NCBI GenBank assembly: GCA_964650705.1
Contig: CAZYUJ010000001.1
Coordinates: 177,111 to 241,110 of the forward strand
DNA: 64,000 nt
Reading direction: 5' to 3'
From: Faeciplasma sp964650705
GTDB lineage: Bacteria; Bacillota; Clostridia; Oscillospirales; Ruminococcaceae
Numbering within the stretch: position 1 is the stretch's first letter; every line of letters starts with the position of its first letter. Of the stretch, positions 53,644-62,608 are shown in pieces. Below the pieces are notes generated by a model. The model worked only from the letters and a program-made list of their open reading frames with translations, searched no databases and was not told the origin of the DNA. The position numbers and the translations under genes are program-made.

Positions 53644-55836
53644 ATGTCTATACCCTCTCACATCACAATCGAAAGCTTGGTACAAAAGCTCGAAAGCTCG
53701 GACAAGAACTATCAGGTCACCAAGATCCGTGCCGCCTATGAATTTGCAAACGAAATGCACAAAGAGCAAAAGCGTGAATCGGGCGAGCCATATATCACTC
53801 ACCCTCTTTCCGTTGCCGATATCCTTGTGGGTCTCGGCATGGATACCGACACCATTTGTGCTGCTTTGTTGCACGACGTTGTCGAAGACACCGTAGCCAC
53901 ATTTGATGACGTAAAAAAGCGCTTCGGAGAGGATGTTGCAAACCTTGTTGACGGCGTTACAAAGCTCGAACAGATCGCCCTTTATTCAAAAGAGGAACAA
54001 CAGGCTGAAAACATCCGAAAGATATTCCTCTCAATGGCAAAGGATATCCGTGTTATCATCATAAAGCTTTCCGACCGCCTTCACAATATGCGAACTCTTG
54101 GGTTCAGGTCGGAAGAAAAGCGCCGTGTCGTTTCTTTGGAGACGATGAACATCTTCGTTCCCTTGGCAAACCGCCTCGGTATCCGCCAGCTTAAAGAAGA
54201 GCTTGAAGATATATCATTTAGCTATCTGGATACCTATGCCTATAACGAAATAGAGCAGATGCTCGAAAAAAGCAAGGCGGAGCGTGAAGAGTTCATCCAG
54301 CTAATCAAATCGAGGATATCAGCCCGTCTTGCCAACGATTTTGACCCTGTTCCCACTATTGAGGGCAGAGTTAAATCGGCATACGGCATCTATAAAAAAG
54401 TCTATGAGCAGGGAAGAAGCTTCGAAGAGATCTATGACAAGTACGCAGTTCGTGTAATTGTTAATGACGTAACAGAGTGTTACTTCGTTCTTGGCATTAT
54501 TCACGATATGTTCCAGCCCATTCCCAACCGCTTCAAGGATTATATCTCAACTCCGAAGGCGAATATGTATCAAAGCCTGCACACTACCGTTGTAGGCCGT
54601 GAGGGTATCCCCTTCGAGGTTCAGATCAGAACTTGGGATATGCATCACACCGCCGAATTCGGTATCGCTGCTCACTGGAAATATAAAGAGGGCATGAAGG
54701 GCAAATATAAGTTCGATAACCGCCTTAATTGGGTTCGCCAGATCCTTGATACTCAACAGGAATCTAATGATGCTGAGGATATCGTTCGTGCAATCAAAGA
54801 GGATCTCGCTCCCGAAGACGTCTTCGCAATGACTCCTAAGGGCGATGTCATCTCGCTTCCTTTGGGCTCAACCGTTATAGACTTTGCCTATGCTATTCAT
54901 ACACAGGTCGGCCATAGGATGACCGGTGCGAAAGCGGATAAAAAGCTCGTACCGCTTGATTATCAGATAAAAACAGGTGAGATCATCGAGATCGTCACCT
55001 CAAAAGATCCCAATCACGGCCCTAACCGTGCGTGGCTCAATATCTGTCATACAAACGAGGCTAAATCTAAGATCCGCTCTTGGTTCAAAAAGGAACGCCG
55101 TGAGGAAAATATCGCTGAGGGTAAACAAGAGCTTGAGCGTGAATTCAAGCGCAATATGATCCGTGTCCCCGAAAGCGATATGCAAGACTTCCTCTCGCTT
55201 GATATGAAGCGCCATAACTGTGACTCCCTCGACGATTTCTATGCCGCTATCGGCTATGGCGGCGTTATCCTCTCAAAAGTTTTGCCCCGCCTTAAGGACG
55301 AATATAACAAGAAATACGTTCAGTCACAGGAGCAGACGACCCCCAAGCTCACAGAGTTCAGCGCAACAAAATCAAAGCCCAGCTCCGGCGTTATCGTCGA
55401 CGGAATCGACAACTGCGTTGTAAAGCTCTCACAGTGTTGCTCACCGTTGCCGGGCGACGACATAATCGGCTTCGTGACCCGTGGCCATGGCGTTTCCGTT
55501 CACAAAAAGGACTGTGTCAACTATCTTACTCAAAAGGATTCCTCTCCCGAACGCTGGATAGGTGTTCGTTGGGCTAAGGAACAGGTCGCTTCAAACTTCT
55601 ATAAGGTCGTCCTCGACGTTGTCGGATATGACCGTTTGGGAATCTTCATGGACGTTATGGCAACTCTCTCCGAGCACAGAATAACCACTCACGAAGCTTC
55701 TGCACGAACCCTCAAAAACGGAAACTTCAGCGCAATGCTCACAATAAGCGTAGGCGGAACTGCCGAGCTTTCCAACATCATGGCGAAGATCAAAAAGGTC
55801 GACGGCGTTATCTCTGTCGACAGAAGTAATAAGTAG
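53644..55836 (+). CDS. relA: Bifunctional (p)ppGpp synthetase/hydrolase
   Basis: 730 residues. HD hydrolase domain with His77-Asp78 (LLHDVVEDT), synthetase domain with YAVRVIV and KANMYQSLHTTVVG, TGS domain (AMTPKGDVISLPLGSTVIDF), a zinc-finger-like region and a C-terminal ACT domain. It makes and degrades the stringent-response alarmone. Both active sites look intact. GGAGG precedes the ATG. Confidence 0.97.
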   Translation: MSIPSHITIESLVQKLESSDKNYQVTKIRAAYEFANEMHKEQKRESGEPYITHPLSVADILVGLGMDTDTICAALLHDVVEDTVATFDDVKKRFGEDVANLVDGVTKLEQIALYSKEEQQAENIRKIFLSMAKDIRVIIIKLSDRLHNMRTLGFRSEEKRRVVSLETMNIFVPLANRLGIRQLKEELEDISFSYLDTYAYNEIEQMLEKSKAEREEFIQLIKSRISARLANDFDPVPTIEGRVKSAYGIYKKVYEQGRSFEEIYDKYAVRVIVNDVTECYFVLGIIHDMFQPIPNRFKDYISTPKANMYQSLHTTVVGREGIPFEVQIRTWDMHHTAEFGIAAHWKYKEGMKGKYKFDNRLNWVRQILDTQQESNDAEDIVRAIKEDLAPEDVFAMTPKGDVISLPLGSTVIDFAYAIHTQVGHRMTGAKADKKLVPLDYQIKTGEIIEIVTSKDPNHGPNRAWLNICHTNEAKSKIRSWFKKERREENIAEGKQELEREFKRNMIRVPESDMQDFLSLDMKRHNCDSLDDFYAAIGYGGVILSKVLPRLKDEYNKKYVQSQEQTTPKLTEFSATKSKPSSGVIVDGIDNCVVKLSQCCSPLPGDDIIGFVTRGHGVSVHKKDCVNYLTQKDSSPERWIGVRWAKEQVASNFYKVVLDVVGYDRLGIFMDVMATLSEHRITTHEASARTLKNGNFSAMLTISVGGTAELSNIMAKIKKVDGVISVDRSNK

Positions 55837-55846
55837 CTTCATAACC

Positions 55847-55922
55847 CGCGGGGCGCCGATTGCCGATCCTCGCTCGCCGCTCCTTCGTCGCGGCGGCTCG
55901 GCTTCGCCTATCGACTGCCCCG
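55847..55922. repeat. GC-rich structured intergenic repeat, type A copy 3
   Basis: CGGGGC at the left end pairs with GCCCCG at the right end. Internal blocks are as in 1233-1313 and 22377-22451. Inserted between relA and the MBL gene, orientation unchanged. Confidence 0.87.
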
Positions 55923-55951
55923 TTAACATCACCCCAAAAGGAGGTCATACT

Positions 55952-56578
55952 ATGTCCGTTCACAAACTTTCAAACCTCGGCCCATTCGGAACAAATTGTT
56001 ACATCGTCGAAACTGCGAATAACGGCGCCGTCCTCATTGACTGCCCCTATGATCACGCAAAGATACTGACAAAGCTTGATCTTTTGGGACGAGAGCTAAA
56101 GGCGATCTTGCTCACTCACGGGCATTGTGATCATATCGACGCTGTGTGGCAGGTTGCCGCAAAGACAGGATGCCGCGTCTATATTCACGAGGATGATAAG
56201 GATATGCTTGTGCATCCCCGTCTTTCCCTCGCCGATTATTTCGGTTATCCCATAAGACCCTTCACTGAATATACAACTGTTACCGACGGCGACGTCCTTA
56301 CGTTTGATGATATTTCCTTCACCGTCATCTCCACACCGGGGCACACCAAAGGCTCAGTCTGCTATTTGACAGACAGAATAATGTTCACCGGTGATACTCT
56401 TTTCCGTCTCTCTGTCGGAAGAACCGACTTCCCCGGCGGTGATCACAAAGAGCTTATGAACTCTATCGCGCGCTTAAAAGCGATAGACGAGTTCGCCACA
56501 GTTCACCCCGGTCACGGCGAATCAGCCTGGATGTTCGAAGAAATAAGAGAAAATCCGTTTTTGGAAAGCTTAAGATAA
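55952..56578 (+). CDS. MBL-fold metallo-hydrolase (glyoxalase II-like)
   Basis: 208 residues. Zinc motif THGHCDHID, STPGHTKGSVCYL, FTGDTLF and HPGHGES. It resembles clostridial hydroxyacylglutathione-hydrolase-like proteins found between relA and hemZ. Substrate unproven. AGGAGG lies upstream of the ATG. Confidence 0.9.
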   Translation: MSVHKLSNLGPFGTNCYIVETANNGAVLIDCPYDHAKILTKLDLLGRELKAILLTHGHCDHIDAVWQVAAKTGCRVYIHEDDKDMLVHPRLSLADYFGYPIRPFTEYTTVTDGDVLTFDDISFTVISTPGHTKGSVCYLTDRIMFTGDTLFRLSVGRTDFPGGDHKELMNSIARLKAIDEFATVHPGHGESAWMFEEIRENPFLESLR

Positions 56579-56591
56579 AGGATAAACACAC

Positions 56592-58079
56592 ATGACACTC
56601 ATTTTTCAAGGCAACGATTTTAAATACGAGCTCGAGGCTGTTTGCAAGCTCTTTTTCCCCGTAAAGTCCTTTGACTTTATTTTTGCAGATAACGAAGAAG
56701 TCCCTTCTCAGCTTGAGGGGGACTATTGCTTCATCTCGAGAATGATAGGAAGAAATAACACTCTTCTGACTGTATATGCCTGCGTTAACGGCGCAAAGGC
56801 TGCCTTCAGCGAAAAGCTCTCAAATCAAACTGTCGATTTCGACGACGATTGCGAGTTCCGCCTCGGAAGGCTTATGTATCGCTGCCTGAGCAAGGCAACA
56901 GGCATAACTCCCAAGTGGGGAATACTCACAGGTGTTCGCCCCGTAAAGCTTGTCAACAAGCTCATCAAAGCGGGATATACCGAACAAGAGATATATAACC
57001 GACTTAAAACCGAATATCTTTTGAGCGATGAGAAGATATCCATCGCCTATCAGACTGCCAAGAATCAAGAGGATATAATGAGCGGCGTGGGCGATAAGTC
57101 GTTCAGTCTATATGTCTCGATTCCGTTCTGTCCCACACGCTGTGCCTATTGCTCGTTTGTGTCTCAAACGGTCTCCAGCTTCAAAAAGCTCATGCCCGAA
57201 TACGTCAAAAAGCTCTGTGAGGAGATCCGCTATACCGCATCTCTTGTAAAGGATAGCGGCTTTACACTTGACACCGTTTATTTCGGCGGAGGAACACCGA
57301 CTTCGCTTGAAGCCGATGACCTTGATACAATAATGAAAACGGTTGCCGATTGTTTCGACCTTTCTCACATTCGCGAATACACTGTCGAAGCAGGAAGACC
57401 GGACACCATAACCGCCGAAAAACTCCGTGTTATAAAGGAAAACGGCGCAACACGAGTCAGCATCAACCCTCAAACGATGAGTGACTCAGTTCTCGAAGCC
57501 ATCGGCAGAAAGCATACCGTTTCACAGTTTGTCGACAGCTACCGCCTTGCCGAAAACGTCGGCTTTGATTGCAAAAATGTCGATCTGATCGCAGGACTTC
57601 CTACCGACACTATCGACGGCTTCAAGAACACAATGGAAAGTATAATAGCTTTACAGCCTGAAAACGTCACCATCCACGCTTTGTCGATAAAAAGAGCCGC
57701 AGATCTTATGCAGGATCAGCGTGACGTCAGCTCGGCTCTTGCGTCCGATATGATCGACTATGCAACTTCTCGTCTTCTCGAAACGGGATATCACCCATAT
57801 TATCTTTACAGACAGAAAAATCAGCTCGGCAACCAAGAAAATATCGGCTGGACGAAGAAGGACAAAGCAAGCGTATATAACATCACCATCATGGAAGAGG
57901 TTCAGACCATTATCGCCGTCGGCGCAGGAGGCTCGACAAAGATCGTTGATCTTAAAAATCACGAGCTCGAACGCTTTTTCAATCCGAAATATCCGCTTGA
58001 ATACTTAAAGCACTTCGATGATGTTGTCATTCCCAGAAAAGAAGCCGCGTGCGCGCTTTTGGGAGGGATAAATAAATGA
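56592..58079 (+). CDS. hemZ: Coproporphyrinogen dehydrogenase-like radical SAM protein HemZ
   Basis: 495 residues. Radical SAM cluster motif CPTRCAYC (about 180-187) in SIPFCPTRCAYCSF, with FGGGTPTS and the C-terminal HemN-like part. A proposed role is oxygen-independent coproporphyrinogen III oxidation. The clostridial HemZ group may act differently, since no other heme genes are near. It overlaps rlmD by 4 bp. Confidence 0.92.
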   Translation: MTLIFQGNDFKYELEAVCKLFFPVKSFDFIFADNEEVPSQLEGDYCFISRMIGRNNTLLTVYACVNGAKAAFSEKLSNQTVDFDDDCEFRLGRLMYRCLSKATGITPKWGILTGVRPVKLVNKLIKAGYTEQEIYNRLKTEYLLSDEKISIAYQTAKNQEDIMSGVGDKSFSLYVSIPFCPTRCAYCSFVSQTVSSFKKLMPEYVKKLCEEIRYTASLVKDSGFTLDTVYFGGGTPTSLEADDLDTIMKTVADCFDLSHIREYTVEAGRPDTITAEKLRVIKENGATRVSINPQTMSDSVLEAIGRKHTVSQFVDSYRLAENVGFDCKNVDLIAGLPTDTIDGFKNTMESIIALQPENVTIHALSIKRAADLMQDQRDVSSALASDMIDYATSRLLETGYHPYYLYRQKNQLGNQENIGWTKKDKASVYNITIMEEVQTIIAVGAGGSTKIVDLKNHELERFFNPKYPLEYLKHFDDVVIPRKEAACALLGGINK

Positions 58080-59422
58080 ACAAAAACGATATCATCCGTT
58101 TGAAAATTACCGCCCTCACCAACGAGGGGAACGGTGTCGGAAGACACGAAGGTATGGCTGTCTTCGTCCCTTTCACCTCGGCGGGAGACGAGATCGACTG
58201 CCGCATATTGAAGGTTCAAAAGAACCTTTGCTACGGCAAGGTCGAGCGCATTATATCCTGCGGCGAGAGCCGAATTGATCCCGACTGTGAAGTATATAAC
58301 AAATGCGGCGGCTGTTCCTTCCGCCACATAACCTATCAAGCTGAATGTGAAGCGAAGCAAGGCTTTGTAAGTGATTGCTTTAAGCGCATCGGCGGATTTG
58401 ACCTTACATTCGAACCGATCAAGCCGTCTCCGATCGAATTGAGATACCGCAACAAAGCTCAGCTCCCTGTTTCCGGTGATATGGGAAACGCCTATTACGG
58501 CTTTTTCTCTCCGAGATCTCACAGAGTCATCCCGTTTTGCGACTGCCTCATTCAGCCCGAGGTCTTTTGCAAGATAGCTGATGAGGTCATTAAATACCAC
58601 AACCTCAATAAGCTTGAAGCTTATAACGAACAAACGAATAGGGGACTTTTGTGCCATATTTACCTTCGTCAAGGCTATCACAGCGGCGAGATCATGCTCA
58701 CCCTCATCGTGACAAAAAAGACTGACGCATATAACAGCTTGGTCTTTGATCTTTGCGAAAGATTCCCCGATATCAAAACCGTTATTTTAAATATCAATCC
58801 AAAGAATACAAATGTCATTTTGGGCGATGAGGAGATCCTTCTCTTCGGTAACGGCACGATAAAGGACACTATGTGCGGAAACGAGATCACCATTTCCTCA
58901 AAGTCGTTCTATCAGGTCAACACCCCTGCCGCAGAGGGCGTATATGCGATCGCCAAGGAATACGCACAGCTCAGCGGATGCGAGACCCTTTTGGATCTAT
59001 ACTGCGGCGCAGGAACGGTCGGTCTTTCAATGGCGGACAAGGTCAAAAAGCTCATCGGTGTCGAGATCATTCCCGAAGCGATACAAAATGCCAAAGCTAA
59101 CGCCAAAGCAAACGGCGTAGAGAATGCCGAATTCATCTGCGGAGACGCAGGCACCATCGCTCAGACCCTCGCTGAAAGAGGGGAGAAGCCCGATGTTATC
59201 GTCATCGACCCACCTCGCAAGGGTTGTGATACAAAAACGCTCGACGCCATCATAAAAATGTCACCGAAGCGTGTTGTCTATATCTCATGTAACCCTGCCA
59301 CTGCCGCAAGGGACTCGAAATACCTTTGCGAAAACGGCTTCGCCCTCTCGAAAGGCAGAGCCGCAGATATGTTCCCTCGCACAATTCATTGCGAGTGCGT
59401 GGTTTGTTTAAGCAGGGAATAG
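58076..59422 (+). CDS. 23S rRNA (uracil-5-)-methyltransferase RlmD/RlmCD type
   Basis: 448 residues. N-terminal TRAM domain (about 1-58), iron-sulfur cysteines in CEVYNKCGGC, SAM site LLDLYCGAGTVGLSM, DPPRKGCD and catalytic cysteine in VYISCNPAT. It methylates U at one or two 23S rRNA sites. Ends with VVCLSRE, the usual kind of tail. Confidence 0.95.
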   Translation: MNKNDIIRLKITALTNEGNGVGRHEGMAVFVPFTSAGDEIDCRILKVQKNLCYGKVERIISCGESRIDPDCEVYNKCGGCSFRHITYQAECEAKQGFVSDCFKRIGGFDLTFEPIKPSPIELRYRNKAQLPVSGDMGNAYYGFFSPRSHRVIPFCDCLIQPEVFCKIADEVIKYHNLNKLEAYNEQTNRGLLCHIYLRQGYHSGEIMLTLIVTKKTDAYNSLVFDLCERFPDIKTVILNINPKNTNVILGDEEILLFGNGTIKDTMCGNEITISSKSFYQVNTPAAEGVYAIAKEYAQLSGCETLLDLYCGAGTVGLSMADKVKKLIGVEIIPEAIQNAKANAKANGVENAEFICGDAGTIAQTLAERGEKPDVIVIDPPRKGCDTKTLDAIIKMSPKRVVYISCNPATAARDSKYLCENGFALSKGRAADMFPRTIHCECVVCLSRE

Positions 59423-59708
59423 GCCGACGATTGTATCCGCACTTCTGTTCATACAAAAGATTTGAAAACGAGTATGAACTGACCGACAAACTTGAATAGG
59501 TCAAACAGTTGTGTTGTGAAGTGATCAACTAGCCTGATGTAGAAATACTATAAGGCAATAGCATATTAATAATTTATATTAAATCAGCAAACTATCAAAA
59601 AAGATTGTTGAAGCGAATTGTCATACTATGATATGCTGTGAAAAGAAATAACTTTTGATTGAACAATACTCAAAAACAGTGCATCGTTTAACATAAGGAG
59701 AGATAAAT

Positions 59709-60182
59709 ATGTTTTCAAATTTAGAAGATTTTTATAAGTTCGCAAATACACTTAAACCTATTCTTGCAGATACATTTGTTTATAAACCAACAAAAGAAGA
59801 TTTTAAACAAGGTAATTATTTTTTACAAAAAGGCTTATGGTCTGGTACAGAAAATCAAGTATTCGTTTACGATAGAAAAAAACTCGAATCACATAAATCA
59901 ACTTTATTATCTTTGTGTAAAATGCTCCCTAAACTTCAACAAGCAACTAATGATCATGCTGGAATAATTTCTTCTTTTGATCTTTTACTAGATATTACTA
60001 AATATCCTCAACAAACTCCTGAAGAGATTCATACTCAATTTTCTATTTCTAATCACTTTGCAAATTTTTTATGCGGCTCAGGTATTGCTTCAGTAACAAC
60101 CGTTGAAAATGGTCAAAATCAAACATTTCTTATTGTTCTTGATAAAAAATATCGTTCTTATTTTGAAAAAGAAGGCCAATAA
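59709..60182 (+). CDS. AT-rich orphan protein of unknown function
   Basis: 157 residues with a clear AAGGAG site. It is rich in Lys, Asn, Phe and Tyr and uses AT-ending codons (TTA, AAA, TAT) unlike the GC-balanced neighbours, suggesting recent acquisition. No membrane helix, signal peptide or recognised motif. Flanking sequences (59423-59708 and 60183-60449) contain no convincing gene and read like decayed coding sequence. Confidence 0.65.
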   Translation: MFSNLEDFYKFANTLKPILADTFVYKPTKEDFKQGNYFLQKGLWSGTENQVFVYDRKKLESHKSTLLSLCKMLPKLQQATNDHAGIISSFDLLLDITKYPQQTPEEIHTQFSISNHFANFLCGSGIASVTTVENGQNQTFLIVLDKKYRSYFEKEGQ

Positions 60183-60301
60183 CATTATGACAACTGTTTC
60201 TGCGGCACAACAAACACAGGGAGAGAAGAACCATCCTATGCCACTGCGGTGACGGAGATGAAATAACCGGTACAGCAAATAACAGATAGAGAGAAATCCA
60301 C

Positions 60302-60403
60302 ACATCCACAAACCGATCAATTCCAATATGTCGAATTTCCGTAGTGGATATCCCACCTAAACGAATTACAGACGAAACGGTTATACTTTTGAGTAGGGAA
60401 TAG
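60302..60403 (+). pseudogene. Possible decayed rlmD-like 3' end
   Basis: The frame ending at TAG 60401-60403 reads DETVILLSRE. This is like the terminal VVCLSRE of the intact rlmD and the ETVVLLSR tail common in that family. The DNA around it (AGTAGGGAATAGGTCAACG) also resembles the true rlmD end (AGCAGGGAATAGGCCGACG at 59413). The upstream part is not recognisable. Speculative. Confidence 0.3.
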
Positions 60404-60449
60404 GTCAACGGCAAAGAACAGATAACCTTGAATTTAAGGGAGCGTTTAA

Positions 60450-60779
60450 ATGAATACTCAAGTAAAAGAATACATCGATAAATACCCGAATGAAATTATT
60501 GATATGTATAATGATCTAAGACAGCTTATCTTCGACAGTGCTTCAATTGAACCCGAAGAAACGCTGTGGGCGAAATTGCCGAGCTATTATGTCGGTGAGT
60601 CATTTGTCAGGCTCATTCCCTTTAAAGATCACATCAATATCGAGGCACAGCCGATAATTCAGCATAAGGACGAATTATCAGGCTATAAGATCACCCCTAA
60701 AGGAATGCTGCAGATCTATTTGAAACAGGATATACCGCACGAAGTCTTGAAGCAGATATTTGCTAGAGCATTAGCGTGA
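60450..60779 (+). CDS. DUF1801 (YdhG-like) family protein
   Basis: 109 residues. EYIDKYPNEIIDMYNDLRQLI, WAKLPSYYV, RLIPFKDHINIEA and a C-terminal ITPKGMLQIYL match the small DUF1801 family with a frataxin-like fold. Proposed iron-chaperone functions are not firmly shown. AAGGGAG precedes the ATG. Confidence 0.75.
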   Translation: MNTQVKEYIDKYPNEIIDMYNDLRQLIFDSASIEPEETLWAKLPSYYVGESFVRLIPFKDHINIEAQPIIQHKDELSGYKITPKGMLQIYLKQDIPHEVLKQIFARALA

Positions 60780-60854
60780 CAGACTCAACAGTCTGAATCC
60801 AAATGCATACTTCCTGCCTGAAGAAAAGCTTGATCTCTACCTCGGAGGCTCTCT

Positions 60855-62033
60855 ATGCAATACCGCAATGACAAATACGGCAACCCGATCTCCATCCTCG
60901 GCTACGGTTGCATGCGCTTCACCCATTCGGGCGGCTCTGCCGACCTCGACAAAGCCGAACGGGAAATAATGGCGGCGTATAACGCCGGTGTCAACTATTT
61001 CGACACCGCATATATCTATCACGGCAACGAGGTCGCTTTGGGCAAGATCCTTGAAAAAACAGGCATCCGCCGAGACATCAACATCGCCACAAAGCTCCCT
61101 CACTATATGATAAGCTCGCTCGACAGCGTCGAAAAGATATTTTCCGAGGAGCTCAAGCGCCTTCGCACCGATTATATCGACTTCTATCTGATGCATATGC
61201 TCACCGACGTCAAGTCGTGGAACCGCTTAGAAGATCTCGGCATAAAAGAGTGGATCGAGGATAAAAAAGCAAGCGGAGCGATCCGTCAGATAGGATTTTC
61301 CTATCACGGAAATTCGGATATGTTCTGTCAGCTTATCGACGCATATGATTGGGATTTTTGCATGATCCAGTATAATTATCTTGACGAAAACTCCCAAGCA
61401 GGTGTAACGGGGCTTAAATATGCCGCATCAAAGGGCATCCCCGTCATGATAATGGAGCCGTTAAGAGGAGGAAGACTTGTCAACAACCTTCCCGAAAAAG
61501 CAAAGAAGCTTTTTGCCGATTACGAGATAGATCGCACTCCTGCACAGTGGGCGTTCCGCTGGCTTTGGAATCAGCCTGAAGTAACCTGTGTCCTTTCGGG
61601 AATGAATTCTCTTGAAATGGTTGAGGATAACGTCAATAGCGCTTGTGAGGCTCAAGTAGGCGAGCTCACCGAGCGTGACCAGGCCCTCTTGAAAGATGTC
61701 GTTTCGGCTATAAATGAGAAGATGAAGGTCGGCTGCACAGGCTGCGGATATTGTATGCCCTGTCCAAAGGGAGTTGATATCCCCGGAACCTTCTCGGCAT
61801 ATAACAAACGCTATTCCGACGGCTGGTTTATCTCGATGAAGGAATATTTTATGTGCACGGTGATGCGCAAGGATTCCACCTCAGCTTCCAACTGTGTCGG
61901 CTGCGGCAAATGTGAGAAGCATTGCCCACAGAATATTGAGATAAGAAAAGAGCTCGAAAACGCCGAGAAGACCCTCGAAACACCTATATACAAAACCGCT
62001 AAAAAGATCGTAAAACTGTTTCTGAAGTATTGA
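60855..62033 (+). CDS. Aldo/keto reductase with C-terminal 2[4Fe-4S] ferredoxin domain
   Basis: 392 residues. AKR barrel about 1-290 with catalytic residues Asp50 (NYFDTAYIYHG), Tyr55, Lys in IATKLP and His in MLMH-type YLMHML. C-terminal clusters are CTGCGYCMPCPKG and CVGCGKCEKHCPQN. Such fusions are common in anaerobes, and the substrate is unknown. GGAGG lies 8 bp before the ATG. Confidence 0.9.
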   Translation: MQYRNDKYGNPISILGYGCMRFTHSGGSADLDKAEREIMAAYNAGVNYFDTAYIYHGNEVALGKILEKTGIRRDINIATKLPHYMISSLDSVEKIFSEELKRLRTDYIDFYLMHMLTDVKSWNRLEDLGIKEWIEDKKASGAIRQIGFSYHGNSDMFCQLIDAYDWDFCMIQYNYLDENSQAGVTGLKYAASKGIPVMIMEPLRGGRLVNNLPEKAKKLFADYEIDRTPAQWAFRWLWNQPEVTCVLSGMNSLEMVEDNVNSACEAQVGELTERDQALLKDVVSAINEKMKVGCTGCGYCMPCPKGVDIPGTFSAYNKRYSDGWFISMKEYFMCTVMRKDSTSASNCVGCGKCEKHCPQNIEIRKELENAEKTLETPIYKTAKKIVKLFLKY

Positions 62034-62043
62034 GGAAGTAACA

Positions 62044-62448
62044 ATGACAATTCGCCACGCAACAAATAACGATATAGATCTTCTTTTATTCCACGATAAG
62101 CACATCTCGAAGCCCGAGCTTGCCACATCAATATCCCTCAGCAGAGTTTTGATCGCTGAGCATGGCGTCACTTCCATAGGCTGGCTTCGCTATAATCTCT
62201 TTTGGGATAATACTCCGTTTATGAATATGCTCTATATTTTAGAACCTTATCAGCGCCAAGGCTTCGGCACTGCTCTCGTGGCTTTTTGGGAGGAGGAAAT
62301 GAAACGCGCAGGCTTTTCACTTGTTATGACATCAACCCAGCAAAACGAATTTGCTCAGCATTTTTACACTAGGCTCGGTTACCGCTCGGTAGGTGGATTC
62401 ACTCTCCCAAACGAACCGCTTGAGATTATTTTTGTTAAGAATATTTAA
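62044..62448 (+). CDS. GNAT family N-acetyltransferase
   Basis: 134 residues, a single GNAT domain with the acetyl-CoA loop YQRQGFGTAL and the C-terminal HFYTRLGYRSVG. It starts 10 bp after the aldo/keto reductase and ends at a terminator. Substrate unknown. Confidence 0.87.
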   Translation: MTIRHATNNDIDLLLFHDKHISKPELATSISLSRVLIAEHGVTSIGWLRYNLFWDNTPFMNMLYILEPYQRQGFGTALVAFWEEEMKRAGFSLVMTSTQQNEFAQHFYTRLGYRSVGGFTLPNEPLEIIFVKNI

Positions 62449-62453
62449 CATTC

Positions 62454-62488
62454 AGCAGGCAAGGGGAGCCCCAAAGCCTGCTTTTTAT
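62454..62488 (+). terminator. Intrinsic terminator
   Basis: AGCAGGC pairs with GCCTGCT, with an inner GGGG/CCCC stem, followed by TTTTTATATT. Confidence 0.88.
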
Positions 62489-62531
62489 ATTCTAGGTTGT
62501 AAAAAACAACTAAATAACAACTTTTCGGTTC

Positions 62532-62560
62532 TTGAAACTGCATAATACGCTTGTTATAAT
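62532..62560 (+). promoter_or_regulatory. Promoter of the HTH regulator gene
   Basis: TTGAAA (62532-62537), 17-bp spacer, consensus TATAAT (62555-62560). Confidence 0.82.
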
Positions 62561-62608
62561 AATTATAGGATAAGAGCTTATCACTTTAATTTTAAAGGAG
62601 CAAGCACT

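Noticed and set aside
1233..55922. CRISPR array or satellite interpretation of the GC-rich repeats
   Set aside because: Copies are dispersed singly over the window with no regular spacer arrangement and no cas genes.
60090..60414. Minus-strand frames between the AT-rich gene and DUF1801
   Set aside because: Cys/Leu/Phe-rich shadows without start signals. The stretch looks like decayed sequence.
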